Source: Cupriavidus oxalaticus (lineage in GTDB: Bacteria; Pseudomonadota; Gammaproteobacteria; Burkholderiales; Burkholderiaceae). Taken from it: a DNA stretch of 64,000 nucleotides. The DNA is taken from the NCBI RefSeq assembly GCF_004768545.1, contig NZ_CP038635.1, positions 1,240,001 through 1,304,000 of the forward strand, written 5' to 3'. A program made the translations under genes and the position numbers. The notes under the pieces are model-generated. The model ran no database searches, had not been told where the DNA came from, and was given only the letters and a program-made list of their open reading frames with translations. Positions 51,038 to 60,304 of the stretch are shown piece after piece (within the stretch, counting starts at the first letter, position 1; each line of letters begins with the position of its first letter).

Positions 51038-53725
51038 ATGTCCGCCGTACCAGAGCAGATTCTCGGCGCATCCAGCGCCAACGACGCCGATCCCCAGGAA
51101 ACCCATGAATGGCTGGATGCCCTGCAGGGCGTCCTCGCCGCCGAGGGCCCGGCACGCGCCGCGTTCCTGATCGACAAGCAGATCGAGTACGCACGCGTGA
51201 ACGGCGTGACCCAGCCGTTCCACGCCGAGACGCAGTACATCAACACCATCCCGGTGGAGCAGCAGGCCCGCATCCCCGGCGACCAGGACATCGAGCACCG
51301 CATCCGCTCGTACACCCGCTGGAACGCCATGGCGATGGTGCTGCGCGCCAACAAGCACACCAACGTCGGCGGCCATATCTCCTCGTTTGCCTCGGCGGCC
51401 ACGCTGTATGACGTGGGCTACAACCATTTCTGGCGCGCCCCCTCGGAACAGAGCGGTGGCGACCTGGTCTTCGTGCAGGGCCACTCGGCACCGGGCGTGT
51501 ACTCGCGCGCCTTCCTGCTGGGCCGCCTGAGCCAGGACCAGCTCGACAACTTCCGCCAGGAAGTCGACGGCCACGGCATCTCGTCCTACCCGCACCCGTG
51601 GCTGATGCCGGACTTCTGGCAGTTCCCGACGGTGTCGATGGGCCTGGGCCCGATCATGGCCATCTACCAGGCCCGCTTCATGAAGTACCTGGACAGCCGC
51701 GGCCTGGCCAAGGCCGGCGACCGCAAGGTCTGGGCCTTCCTGGGCGACGGCGAGACCGACGAGCCGGAATCGCTGGGCGCGATCGGCATGGCCGGCCGCG
51801 AGAAGCTCGACAACCTGGTCTTCGTCATCAACTGCAACCTGCAGCGCCTGGACGGCCCGGTGCGCGGCAACGGCAAGATCATCCAGGAACTGGAATCCGA
51901 GTTCCGCGGCGCGGGCTGGAACGTGATCAAGGTGGTGTGGGGCAGCAAGTGGGATTCGCTGCTGGCGCGCGACACCAAGGGCCTGCTGATGAAGCGCATG
52001 ATGGAATGCGTCGACGGCGAATACCAGACCATGAAGGCCAAGGACGGCGCCTACGTCCGCGAGCACTTCTTCAACACGCCTGAGCTGAAGGCGATGGTCG
52101 CCGACTGGTCCGACGACGATATCTGGCGCCTGAACCGCGGCGGCCACGATCCGCACAAGATCTACGCCGCCTACAAGGCCGCCAGCGAGCACAAGGGCCA
52201 GCCCACGCTGATCCTGGCCAAGACCATCAAGGGCTATGGCATGGGCGACGCCGGCCAGGCCATGAACGTGGCCCACCAGCAGAAGAAGATGCCGGTGGAC
52301 GCGATCCGCAAGTTCCGCGACCAGTTCAATCTCCCCGTTGCCGACGACCAGCTGGAAGATGTGCCGTACATCACCTTCCCGGAAGGTTCGAAGGAACTGG
52401 AATACATGCGCCAGGCGCGCCTGAACCTGGGCGGCTACCTGCCGGCCCGCCGCCAGAAGGCCGAAGCGCTGCCGGTCCCGCAGCTGTCCGCGTTCGAGGC
52501 GCTGCTCAAGGCCACCGGCGAAGGCCGCGAAGTGTCCACCACCATGGCCTTCGTGCGTATCCTGAACACCCTGCTGAAAGACAAGCAGATCGGCAAGCAC
52601 GTGGTGCCCATCGTCCCGGACGAGTCGCGCACCTTCGGCATGGAAGGCCTGTTCCGCCAGGTCGGCATCTGGAACCAGGAAGGCCAGAAGTATGTGCCGG
52701 AAGACCATGACCAGCTGATGTTCTACAAGGAATCGCAGACTGGCCAGGTGCTGCAGGAAGGCATCAACGAAGCCGGCGCCATGTGCGACTGGATCGCCGC
52801 CGCCACGTCGTACTCGACGCACGGCGTGCAGATGATCCCCTTCTACATCTACTACTCGATGTTCGGCATCCAGCGTATCGGCGACCTGTGCTGGGCCGCT
52901 GCCGACATGCGCTCGCGCGGCTTCCTGCTGGGCGGCACCGCCGGCCGCACCACGCTGAACGGCGAGGGCCTGCAGCATGAAGACGGCCACTCGCACGTGT
53001 TCCACGCCGCGATCCCGAACTGCATCTCGTACGACCCGACCTACCAGTACGAACTGGCGGTGATCATGCAGGACGGCCTGCGCCGCATGTACGCCGAGCA
53101 GGAAGACGTCTACTACTACCTGACGGTGATGAACGAGAACTACGAGCATCCGGAAATGCCGGCTGGCGTAGAGCAGGACATCGTCAAGGGCATGTACCAG
53201 TTCCGCAAGGGCGTCGAGAACAGCAACGCGCCACGCGTGCAGCTGCTGGGCTCGGGCACGATCTTCCGCGAGGTGGTTGCCGCCGCCGAGCTGCTGAAGA
53301 AGGACTGGGGCGTCGAGTCCGACCTGTGGAGCTGCCCGAGCTTCACCGAGCTGGCCCGCGAAGGCCAGGCCGCCGAGCGCTTCAACCTGCTGCACCCGGC
53401 CGAAGCCCAGCGCGAAGCCTTTGTCACGCAGAAGCTGAAGTCGGTCCGCGGCCCGGTGATTGCATCGACCGACTACGTGCGCGCCTTCGCCGAGCAGATC
53501 CGCCCGTTCGTGCCGCGCCGCTACGTGGTGCTGGGCACCGACGGCTTCGGCCGCTCGGATACCCGCGAGAAGCTGCGCCACTTCTTTGAAGTGGACCGCC
53601 ACTGGGTCACGCTGGCCGCGCTCAAGGCGCTGGCCGACGAGGGCGCCATCAGCCGCGACAAGGTGGCCGAGGCCATCAAGAAGTACAACCTCGACCCGAG
53701 CAAGCCCAACCCGATGTCGGTCTGA
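51038..53725 (+). CDS. aceE: Pyruvate dehydrogenase E1, homodimeric type
   Basis: 895 aa, the standard size. Thiamine diphosphate site: GDGETDEPESLGA followed by NCNLQRLDGPVRGN. Histidines lie in SFASAATLYDVGYNHFWRA, and a second domain carries HEDGHSHV. It decarboxylates pyruvate and acetylates the lipoyl groups of AceF. ATG 51038 follows CAGGAGACAGTC; the open frame back to 50861 is leader, not protein, because the conserved start is MSAVPEQ. First gene of aceE-aceF-BPH-lpdA. Confidence 0.97.
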   Translation: MSAVPEQILGASSANDADPQETHEWLDALQGVLAAEGPARAAFLIDKQIEYARVNGVTQPFHAETQYINTIPVEQQARIPGDQDIEHRIRSYTRWNAMAMVLRANKHTNVGGHISSFASAATLYDVGYNHFWRAPSEQSGGDLVFVQGHSAPGVYSRAFLLGRLSQDQLDNFRQEVDGHGISSYPHPWLMPDFWQFPTVSMGLGPIMAIYQARFMKYLDSRGLAKAGDRKVWAFLGDGETDEPESLGAIGMAGREKLDNLVFVINCNLQRLDGPVRGNGKIIQELESEFRGAGWNVIKVVWGSKWDSLLARDTKGLLMKRMMECVDGEYQTMKAKDGAYVREHFFNTPELKAMVADWSDDDIWRLNRGGHDPHKIYAAYKAASEHKGQPTLILAKTIKGYGMGDAGQAMNVAHQQKKMPVDAIRKFRDQFNLPVADDQLEDVPYITFPEGSKELEYMRQARLNLGGYLPARRQKAEALPVPQLSAFEALLKATGEGREVSTTMAFVRILNTLLKDKQIGKHVVPIVPDESRTFGMEGLFRQVGIWNQEGQKYVPEDHDQLMFYKESQTGQVLQEGINEAGAMCDWIAAATSYSTHGVQMIPFYIYYSMFGIQRIGDLCWAAADMRSRGFLLGGTAGRTTLNGEGLQHEDGHSHVFHAAIPNCISYDPTYQYELAVIMQDGLRRMYAEQEDVYYYLTVMNENYEHPEMPAGVEQDIVKGMYQFRKGVENSNAPRVQLLGSGTIFREVVAAAELLKKDWGVESDLWSCPSFTELAREGQAAERFNLLHPAEAQREAFVTQKLKSVRGPVIASTDYVRAFAEQIRPFVPRRYVVLGTDGFGRSDTREKLRHFFEVDRHWVTLAALKALADEGAISRDKVAEAIKKYNLDPSKPNPMSV

Positions 53726-53892
53726 TCCGGCAGCCTGCACCCACCCCCGCAGTACGGCGACGCCGTGCCGCGGGCGCCCCGGCAAACCGCCGGCTGGCGC
53801 CTTGCGGCATGGCGGCGTGACAGAAGCGGGCGGCGAAGGTAATCTCGCCGCTTGCGGATGTCGTGCGCGCCGGCCTGCCCAGGAGACACTGA

Positions 53893-55557
53893 ATGAGTCA
53901 AGCAATTGAAATCAAGGTGCCGGATATCGGCGACTATGACGCCGTTCCCGTCATCGAAGTGCATGTGAAACCCGGCGACAGCATCAACGCGGAAGACGCG
54001 CTGGTGACGCTGGAATCGGACAAGGCCACCATGGACGTGCCCTCGCCGCAGGCCGGCGTGGTCAAGGACGTCCGCATCAAGGTGGGCGACAACGTGTCCG
54101 AAGGCTCCGTGCTGGTTATGCTGGAAGCGGCCAACGAGGCCTCCGCGGCACCGCCCGCCGGGGCCGCTGCGCCTGCTCCGGCGCCGGCCGCCGCAGCGCC
54201 CGCACCCGCTGCCGCGCCGGCAGTGGCTCCCGCGGCAGCCCCTGCCGCGAGCGGTGGCGGCGCCATCGAAGTCAAGGTACCCGATATCGGCGACTACGAC
54301 GCCGTGCCGGTCATCGAAGTCCACGTCAAGCCGGGCGACACCATCAACGCCGAAGACGCGCTGGTGACGCTGGAATCCGACAAGGCAACCATGGACGTGC
54401 CGTCGCCACAGGGCGGCGTGGTCAAGGAAGTCAAGGTCAAGGTTGGCGACAACGTGTCCGAAGGTACGCTGCTGCTGATCCTGGAAGGCGCCGCCGCGGC
54501 ACCGGCTCCGGCTGCCGCGGCGGCTCCGGCACCGGCCGCTGCCAGCGCGCCCGCCCCGGCACCCGCGCCCGCGGCGGCCCCGGCTCCGGCAGCAGCGGCT
54601 GCCGCCGCGCCGGCCGTCGCTGGCGTAAGCGGCAAGGCCGCCCACGCCAGCCCGTCGGTGCGCAAGTTCGCACGCGAGCTGGGCGTCGACGTGTCGCGCG
54701 TGGCCGGCACCGGCCCCAAGGGCCGCATCACGCAGCAGGACGTGCAGAACTACGTCAAGGGCGTGATGACCGGCCAGGCCGCCGCGCCGGCCCAGGCTGC
54801 CGCGGCTGGCGGCGGCGGTGGCGAGCTCGGCCTGCTGCCGTGGCCGAAGGTCGATTTCACCCGCTTCGGCGAGGTGGAAAGCAAGGCCCTGTCTCGCATC
54901 AAGAAGATTTCCGGCGCCAACCTGCACCGCAACTGGGTCATGATCCCGCACGTCACCAACCATGACGAAGCGGACATCACCGAGCTGGAAGCCTTCCGCG
55001 TGCAGCTGAACAAGGAAAACGAGAAGTCCGGCATCAAGGTCACCATGCTGGCCTTCATGATCAAGGCCACGGTCGCGGCGCTGAAGAAGTTCCCGAACTT
55101 CAATGCCTCGCTCGACGGCGACAACCTGGTGCTGAAGAAGTACTTCAACATCGGTTTCGCCGCCGACACCCCGAATGGCCTGGTCGTGCCGGTGATCAAG
55201 GACGCCGACAAGAAGGGCGTGCTGGAGATCAGCCAGGAAATGAGCGAGCTGGCCAAGCTGGCGCGCGACGGCAAGCTCAAGCCGGACCAGATGCAGGGCG
55301 GCTGCTTCTCGATCTCGTCGCTGGGCGGCCTGGGCGGCACGTACTTCACGCCGATCATCAACGCGCCGGAAGTGGCCATCATGGGCGTGTGCAAGTCGTT
55401 CCAGAAGCCGGTGTGGGACGGCAAGCAGTTCGCGCCGCGCCTGACGCTGCCGCTGTCGCTGTCGTGGGACCACCGCGTCATCGACGGCGCCGAGGCTGCG
55501 CGCTTCAACACGTACTTCGCGCAACTGCTGGCCGACTTCCGCCGCATCCTGCTGTAA
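53893..55557 (+). CDS. aceF: Dihydrolipoamide acetyltransferase E2, two lipoyl domains
   Basis: 554 aa. Two nearly identical lipoyl domains (about 1-78 and 120-198) with lipoylated Lys44 and Lys164 in ESDKATMDVP. They are joined by Ala/Pro-rich flexible linkers. An E1/E3-binding domain follows (ASPSVRKFARELGVDVSRVAGTGPKGRITQQDV, about 251-285), then the acetyltransferase core with His527 in SWDHRVIDG. CAGGAGACACTGA precedes ATG 53893; 167 bp separate it from aceE. Confidence 0.97.
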   Translation: MSQAIEIKVPDIGDYDAVPVIEVHVKPGDSINAEDALVTLESDKATMDVPSPQAGVVKDVRIKVGDNVSEGSVLVMLEAANEASAAPPAGAAAPAPAPAAAAPAPAAAPAVAPAAAPAASGGGAIEVKVPDIGDYDAVPVIEVHVKPGDTINAEDALVTLESDKATMDVPSPQGGVVKEVKVKVGDNVSEGTLLLILEGAAAAPAPAAAAAPAPAAASAPAPAPAPAAAPAPAAAAAAAPAVAGVSGKAAHASPSVRKFARELGVDVSRVAGTGPKGRITQQDVQNYVKGVMTGQAAAPAQAAAAGGGGGELGLLPWPKVDFTRFGEVESKALSRIKKISGANLHRNWVMIPHVTNHDEADITELEAFRVQLNKENEKSGIKVTMLAFMIKATVAALKKFPNFNASLDGDNLVLKKYFNIGFAADTPNGLVVPVIKDADKKGVLEISQEMSELAKLARDGKLKPDQMQGGCFSISSLGGLGGTYFTPIINAPEVAIMGVCKSFQKPVWDGKQFAPRLTLPLSLSWDHRVIDGAEAARFNTYFAQLLADFRRILL

Positions 55558-55633
55558 AAAGCAGCCGCGACGCACACCGGCTTTGCCGGTGTGCGAAAGG
55601 CCAGCCACCTGAGTTGATTCAGAGGAGCGAGCC

Positions 55634-56263
55634 ATGACTACCTGTGTTGTCGTCAAGAAGGGCGCCGAGGTGGCGATCGCGGCGGACGCGCTGGTCACCT
55701 TCGGCGATACGCGGCTCTCGCGCGCGTATGAGCGCAACCAGAAGGTCTTTCCGGTCGGCGACGGCTTTATCGCGCTGGCCGGGACGACCGCGCACTTCCC
55801 GGTCATGCGCACGCTGCTGGCGGGCCTGGGCGAGGAGTGCCGGCTGGACTCGCGCGACGACGTGTTCCGCACCTTCCTGAAGGTGCACGAGAAGCTGAAG
55901 ACGGAGTACTTCGTCAACACCAAGGAAGACGAGGACGATCCCTACGAGTCGTCGCAGATCGTATGCCTGATCGCCAATCCGGCCGGCATCTTCGGCGTCT
56001 ATTCGTATCGCGAGGTGTTTTCGTTCGACCGTTTCTGGGGCATCGGCTCGGGCCGCAACTACGCGCTGGGCGCGATGCACGCGGTGTATGACCGGCCCGA
56101 CCTGGATGCGGGCGAGATCGCGCGCATCGGCGTCGATGCGGGCGTGGAGTTCGACAAAAGCTCATCGGGGCCGATCGAGGTCCATACGGTGCGGCTGCAC
56201 GATGCAGACAATGGCGCAGCGCCGGCGGCGGATGCGGCAACCAACAACGACGGCGCGCCCTGA
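55634..56263 (+). CDS. Betaproteobacterial proteasome homologue (BPH), Ntn hydrolase
   Basis: 209 aa. The protein starts MTTCVVVKKGAEVAIAADALVTFGDTRLS, the HslV/proteasome beta pattern in which removal of Met exposes an N-terminal threonine nucleophile, and continues KVFPVGDGFIALAGTTAHFPVMRTLL, matching the core strands. The C-terminal 20 residues are Ala/Asn/Asp-rich and disordered. I recall BPH as a double-ring self-compartmentalised protease family described in betaproteobacteria, with no dedicated ATPase known. Here it sits between aceF (76 nt before) and lpdA (33 nt after) on one strand, GAGGAGCGAGCC upstream, so it should be co-expressed with PDH. Confidence 0.85.
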   Translation: MTTCVVVKKGAEVAIAADALVTFGDTRLSRAYERNQKVFPVGDGFIALAGTTAHFPVMRTLLAGLGEECRLDSRDDVFRTFLKVHEKLKTEYFVNTKEDEDDPYESSQIVCLIANPAGIFGVYSYREVFSFDRFWGIGSGRNYALGAMHAVYDRPDLDAGEIARIGVDAGVEFDKSSSGPIEVHTVRLHDADNGAAPAADAATNNDGAP

Positions 56264-56296
56264 AGCCGAGAGGCGGGCGCGTATTGAGGAGCAAAT

Positions 56297-58084
56297 ATGA
56301 GTGTGATCGAAGTCAAGGTGCCGGATATCGGCGATTTCGACGCGGTGGAAGTGATCGAGGTACTGGTCAAGGCCGGCGATACGGTCGAGACGGAACAGTC
56401 CCTGATCGTGCTGGAGTCCGACAAGGCGAGCATGGATGTGCCGTCGTCGGTCGCCGGCAAGGTGGTGGAAGTCAAGGTCAAGGTGGGCGACAAGGTCGGC
56501 CAGGGCGCGGTGATCTGCACCGTGGAGGCCGAGGCCGCCGCCGCTGCACCGGCGCCCGCGCAAGCTCCGGCTCCGGCCGCTGCGCCTGCGCAGGCTGCCG
56601 CGGCACCGGCCGCCGCTGCGCCGGCCGCCGCAACGCATAGCGGCGGTGCCGATATCCAGTGCGAAATGCTGGTGCTGGGCGCCGGCCCCGGCGGCTACTC
56701 GGCCGCCTTCCGCGCCGCCGACCTGGGCATGAATACCGTGCTGGTCGAACGCTACAGCACGCTTGGCGGCGTCTGCCTGAACGTGGGCTGCATCCCCTCC
56801 AAGGCGCTGCTGCACAACGCCGCCGTGATCGACGAAGCCAAGGCGCTGGCCGCCCATGGCATCCTGTTCGGCGAAGCCAAGATCGACCTCGACGGCCTGC
56901 GCCACTACAAGAACCAGGTGGTCGGCAAGCTGACCGGCGGCCTGGCCGGCATGGCCAAGGCGCGCAAGGTGCAGGTGGTGCGCGGCATCGGCAACTTCCT
57001 CGACCCGCACCATATGGAAGTCGAGCTGACCGAGGGCGAGGGCAAGCGCAGCACCGGCAAGAAGACCGTGATCCGCTTCGAGAAGGCCATCATCGCCGCC
57101 GGCAGCCAGGCGGTGAAGCTGCCCTTCATCCCGGAAGACCCGCGCATCGTCGACTCGACCGGCGCGCTCGAACTGCCGGAAGTGCCCAACAAGATGCTGG
57201 TCATCGGCGGCGGCATCATCGGCCTGGAAATGGCCACGGTCTACAGCACGCTGGGCGCGGAAATCGATGTCGTCGAGATGCTGCCGGGCCTGATGGGCGG
57301 CGCTGACCGCGACCTGGTCAAGGTCTGGGAAAAGAAGAACAAGGACCGTTTCGGCAAGGTCATGCTGAATACCAAGACGGTCGGGGTGGAAGCCAAGCCG
57401 GACGGCATCTACGTAAAGTTCGAGGGCGAGCAGGCCCCGGCCGAGGCGCAACGCTACGACCTGGTGCTGGTGTCGGTGGGCCGCGCGCCCAACGGCAAGC
57501 GCATCGCCGCCGAAAAGGCGGGCGTGGCCGTGACCGACCGCGGCTTTATCAACGTCGACAAGCAGATGCGCACCAACGTGCCGCATATCTTCGCGATCGG
57601 CGACGTCGTCGGCCAGCCGATGCTGGCGCACAAGGCGGTGCATGAAGCCCACGTGGCCGCGGAAGCCGCGCATGGCGAGAAGGCGTTCTTCGATGCCAAG
57701 CAGATCCCGTCGGTGGCCTTTACCGATCCGGAAGTGGCCTGGGCCGGCCTGACCGAAGACGAGTGCAAGGCGCAGGGCATCAAGTACAGCAAGGGTGTGT
57801 TCCCGTGGGCCGCTTCGGGCCGCGCCATCGCCAATGGCCGCGACGAGGGCTTTACCAAGCTGATCTTCGACGAGGAAACGCATCGCGTGATCGGCGGCGG
57901 TATCGTGGGTACGCACGCCGGCGACCTGATCAGCGAAGTGTGCCTGGCGATCGAGATGGGCGCCGATGCGGTGGATATCGGCAAGACCATCCACCCGCAC
58001 CCGACGCTGGGCGAATCGATCGGCATGGCGGCTGAGATCTACGAAGGTACCTGTACCGACGTGCCGCCGCCGCGCAAGCGCTGA
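56297..58084 (+). CDS. lpdA: Dihydrolipoamide dehydrogenase E3 with N-terminal lipoyl domain
   Basis: 595 aa, about 120 longer than plain E3. Residues 1-78 are a lipoyl domain (Lys43 in [10 protein letters not shown]), followed by an Ala/Pro linker and the flavoprotein: FAD site [15 protein letters not shown], redox disulfide [13 protein letters not shown] (Cys160, Cys165), NAD site [19 protein letters not shown], and His568-Glu573 at the dimer interface (HPHPTLGES). It reoxidises the lipoyl groups of the PDH complex. Last gene of the operon; terminator follows. Confidence 0.97.
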   Translation: MSVIEVKVPDIGDFDAVEVIEVLVKAGDTVETEQSLIVLESDKASMDVPSSVAGKVVEVKVKVGDKVGQGAVICTVEAEAAAAAPAPAQAPAPAAAPAQAAAAPAAAAPAAATHSGGADIQCEMLVLGAGPGGYSAAFRAADLGMNTVLVERYSTLGGVCLNVGCIPSKALLHNAAVIDEAKALAAHGILFGEAKIDLDGLRHYKNQVVGKLTGGLAGMAKARKVQVVRGIGNFLDPHHMEVELTEGEGKRSTGKKTVIRFEKAIIAAGSQAVKLPFIPEDPRIVDSTGALELPEVPNKMLVIGGGIIGLEMATVYSTLGAEIDVVEMLPGLMGGADRDLVKVWEKKNKDRFGKVMLNTKTVGVEAKPDGIYVKFEGEQAPAEAQRYDLVLVSVGRAPNGKRIAAEKAGVAVTDRGFINVDKQMRTNVPHIFAIGDVVGQPMLAHKAVHEAHVAAEAAHGEKAFFDAKQIPSVAFTDPEVAWAGLTEDECKAQGIKYSKGVFPWAASGRAIANGRDEGFTKLIFDEETHRVIGGGIVGTHAGDLISEVCLAIEMGADAVDIGKTIHPHPTLGESIGMAAEIYEGTCTDVPPPRKR

Positions 58085-58102
58085 GGATTCCGCAGCAAGC
58101 GC

Positions 58103-58132
58103 AGAACCCGCCTCCGGGCGGGTTCTTTTTTT
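58103..58132 (+). terminator. Terminator of the PDH operon
   Basis: AGAACCCGCC (58103-58112) pairs with GGCGGGTTCT (58117-58126), followed by seven T in total. Between here and 58223 I see no gene. Confidence 0.93.
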
Positions 58133-58223
58133 GCCCCGAGAATGCAATTAACCGCCAGAAGCCCGAGGCCACCACACTGGGGGCCAACAGGGCGGGGCGC
58201 TGCACAAGCGGGAAAGAGAAAAA

Positions 58224-58258
58224 CCAAAAAAAAGCCCGGCCTTTGCAGGCCAGGCTTT
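58224..58258 (-). terminator. Terminator of phaP1
   Basis: AAAGCCCGGCCT (58231-58242) pairs with AGGCCAGGCTTT (58247-58258) with one C-A mismatch; the minus strand continues into a U-run. It lies about 180 nt past the phaP1 stop; the 58259-58438 stretch holds no gene I can support. Confidence 0.82.
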
Positions 58259-58438
58259 AACGATACCTTTGGACAAGGAGACCGCGGTACCGAGGAGACA
58301 TCGGCAGACCAGGCAGTGCCGCTATCCTCGGTCGGGACACCACCTTCATCGTTGGCAAAACACACCGGCAGGTTTCCGCTTCGATGCGCTTTGCCAACGG
58401 ACCGGCCGGAGCCGGTCCATCGTCAAGGCAAACAGCTA

Positions 58439-59017
58439 TCAGGCAACCGTAGCCTTCTTCGCCGTGGCCGTACGGGCCGTGGCGCTGGCTTGCTGGGCAG
58501 CCTTGGTGGCGGCGGAAGCAGCGGCCTGGAAGTTGGTTTCAGCGATTTCCACGGCTTGCTTGGTCGCCTTCTGCACCGACTCGTAGGCGTTGTTAGCAGC
58601 CGAGATCGCCGACTTCACGATGGCCACGGTCGATTCCGAACCGGCCGGGGCGTTCTTGGCGAAGTTCTCGACCAGCGCCTGCACGTTCTTCGAGCCTTCG
58701 GCCAGTTGGGCCTCGGCCACCTTGGTGAACTCGCTCTGGGTTTCCGAAGCGATTTCGTACAGGTGACGGGTGTAAGCCAGGGTCTTCTCGGCGACCGGTT
58801 GCACGGCTGCGGCCTGCAGGGCCAGCAGTTCCTGTGCGTCCTTGGCCGACAGCGCCTTCTTGGCGTTTTCCACGTTTTCGGCGAACGTGGTCTTCACGAC
58901 CTGCAGGTTCAGTTCGACAAGCTTTTCGACGCCTTCAAATGCCTTGGTAGTCAGGCCGAACAGCGTTTCCAGGTTTGCTTTTTGCGCTGCTGCGACTTGT
59001 TCCGGGGTCAGGATCAT
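58439..59017 (-). CDS. phaP1: Phasin PhaP1, PHB granule-associated protein
   Basis: 192 aa. [84 protein letters not shown] and the Ala/Thr/Lys-rich tail match my recollection of C. necator PhaP1 almost residue for residue. It is an amphipathic helical protein that coats polyhydroxybutyrate granules and sets their number and size. ATG 59017 has TGGAGACC upstream. Promoter and probable PhaR operator are listed separately; the leader is about 150 nt. Confidence 0.96.
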   Translation of the reverse strand: MILTPEQVAAAQKANLETLFGLTTKAFEGVEKLVELNLQVVKTTFAENVENAKKALSAKDAQELLALQAAAVQPVAEKTLAYTRHLYEIASETQSEFTKVAEAQLAEGSKNVQALVENFAKNAPAGSESTVAIVKSAISAANNAYESVQKATKQAVEIAETNFQAAASAATKAAQQASATARTATAKKATVA

Positions 59018-59174
59018 TGCTGGTCTCCAGTGGTGAACTTCAAGGTCAAGCAAAATACAAAAATAAGCCGCCTAGATGTCAGGGCCGTGACGGTGTTTCC
59101 CGTTTCGGCCAGCCCAGGCGCGTGTGGGTGGTTGTGTGCCGCGCCCGATGCTTTGATGCGCCGCAACAATTCCA

Positions 59175-59202
59175 ATTCTAGGGAAGCCAGGTTTAATGTC
59201 AA
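59175..59202 (-). promoter_or_regulatory. phaP1 promoter
   Basis: On the minus strand: consensus -35 TTGACA (59197-59202) and -10 TAGAAT (59175-59180) with 16-bp spacing. Transcription should start near 59168, leaving a leader of about 150 nt. Confidence 0.8.
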
Positions 59203-59207
59203 GCGCA

Positions 59208-59226
59208 TTTTGTGCGTCGCACAAAA
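59208..59226. promoter_or_regulatory. Perfect palindrome upstream of the phaP1 -35, candidate PhaR site
   Basis: TTTTGTGCGTCGCACAAAA: 9-bp arms around a single T, starting 5 bp upstream of the -35. A related half, TTTTGTGCCGCA, lies at 59247-59258. PhaR is known to repress phaP1 in C. necator by binding at its promoter; that this palindrome is the site is inferred from position and symmetry. Confidence 0.65.
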
Positions 59227-59383
59227 AGATTGTGGCGGTGCGCTGATTTTGTGCCGCAGCAGGCATTTCGGCAGGGCGGCGAGGGATGGTGAGCGATGCT
59301 AACATCGCGGCTTGCCTCGCTGTACGGCTGGCCGCCGCCTGCGAAAACCGACAAGACGTGAACAGAACCGCACAGGCCGACCC

Positions 59384-60304
59384 ATGCTCGCCTTCTACGC
59401 CGACCATTTCGTGTTGCCGCTGCCGCCGGGACATCGTTTCCCGATGCGCAAGTACAGCATGCTGCGCGACACGGTCGCAACCCAGATTCCTGGCCTGCGC
59501 CTGGCCGAGGCGCCGCGCGCCGGCGACGATGCCCTGCTGCTGGCGCATACGCCGGAATACGTACAGGCCGCTTCCGCCGGCACGCTGGATGCCGCCCGCC
59601 AGCGCGAAATCGGCTTCCCGTGGTCCGAAGCCATGGTCGAGCGCTCGCGGCGCTCTGCCGGTGCCACCATCGAGGCGTGCCGGGCGGCCTTGCGCGAAGG
59701 CGTTGCCGTGAACCTCGCGGGCGGTACGCATCACGCGTATGCCGACAAGGGAGGCGGCTTCTGCGTGTTCAACGACGCTGCCATTGCGGCGCGCGTGCTA
59801 CAGCGCGACGGCGACGTGCGCCGCGTGGCGGTGGTCGATCTCGACGTGCACCAGGGCAACGGCACGGCGTCGATCCTGCAAGGCGACCCCACCGTGTTCA
59901 CGCTGTCGCTGCACGGCGAGAAAAACTACCCGTTCCGCAAGGAAGCCAGCGACCTCGACGTCGGCCTGCCGGACGGCTGCGACGACGATGGCTATGCCAG
60001 TGCGCTGCAGGCGGCACTGGATACGCTGTTCAGCCGCTTCGCGCCCGACCTGCTGATCTACCTGGCCGGCGCCGATCCGCACGAGGGCGATCGGCTCGGG
60101 CGGCTCAAACTGAGCTTCGCCGGCCTGGCGCGGCGTGACCAACTGGTATTCGACGCCGCCATGGCGCGCGGACTGCCGGTGGCGGTGGCGATGGCCGGTG
60201 GCTACGGCAACCAGATCGAAGACACGGTCGCGGTCCACGTGCAGACCGTGCGCCTGGCCGCGCAATACCATGCCCGCCACGGCACGCTGGTGGGGGTGTC
60301 ATGA
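59384..60304 (+). CDS. Histone-deacetylase-family amidohydrolase
   Basis: 306 aa. HDAC-fold motifs: paired histidines His116-His117 in GGTHHA, zinc ligands Asp154 and His156 in DLDVHQGNGT, third ligand in GADPHEGDRLG, and GGYG near the C-terminus where the catalytic tyrosine is expected. Bacterial relatives deacetylate acetylpolyamines or proteins; the substrate is open. ATG 59384 starts the conserved MLAFYADHFVLPLPPGHRFPMRKY. The stop overlaps the next start (ATGA), coupling it to an EamA transporter. Confidence 0.88.
   Translation: MLAFYADHFVLPLPPGHRFPMRKYSMLRDTVATQIPGLRLAEAPRAGDDALLLAHTPEYVQAASAGTLDAARQREIGFPWSEAMVERSRRSAGATIEACRAALREGVAVNLAGGTHHAYADKGGGFCVFNDAAIAARVLQRDGDVRRVAVVDLDVHQGNGTASILQGDPTVFTLSLHGEKNYPFRKEASDLDVGLPDGCDDDGYASALQAALDTLFSRFAPDLLIYLAGADPHEGDRLGRLKLSFAGLARRDQLVFDAAMARGLPVAVAMAGGYGNQIEDTVAVHVQTVRLAAQYHARHGTLVGVS

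Noticed and set aside
50966..53905. 979-aa minus-strand open frame opposite aceE
   Set aside because: Shadow of aceE; no family resemblance and no ribosome site.
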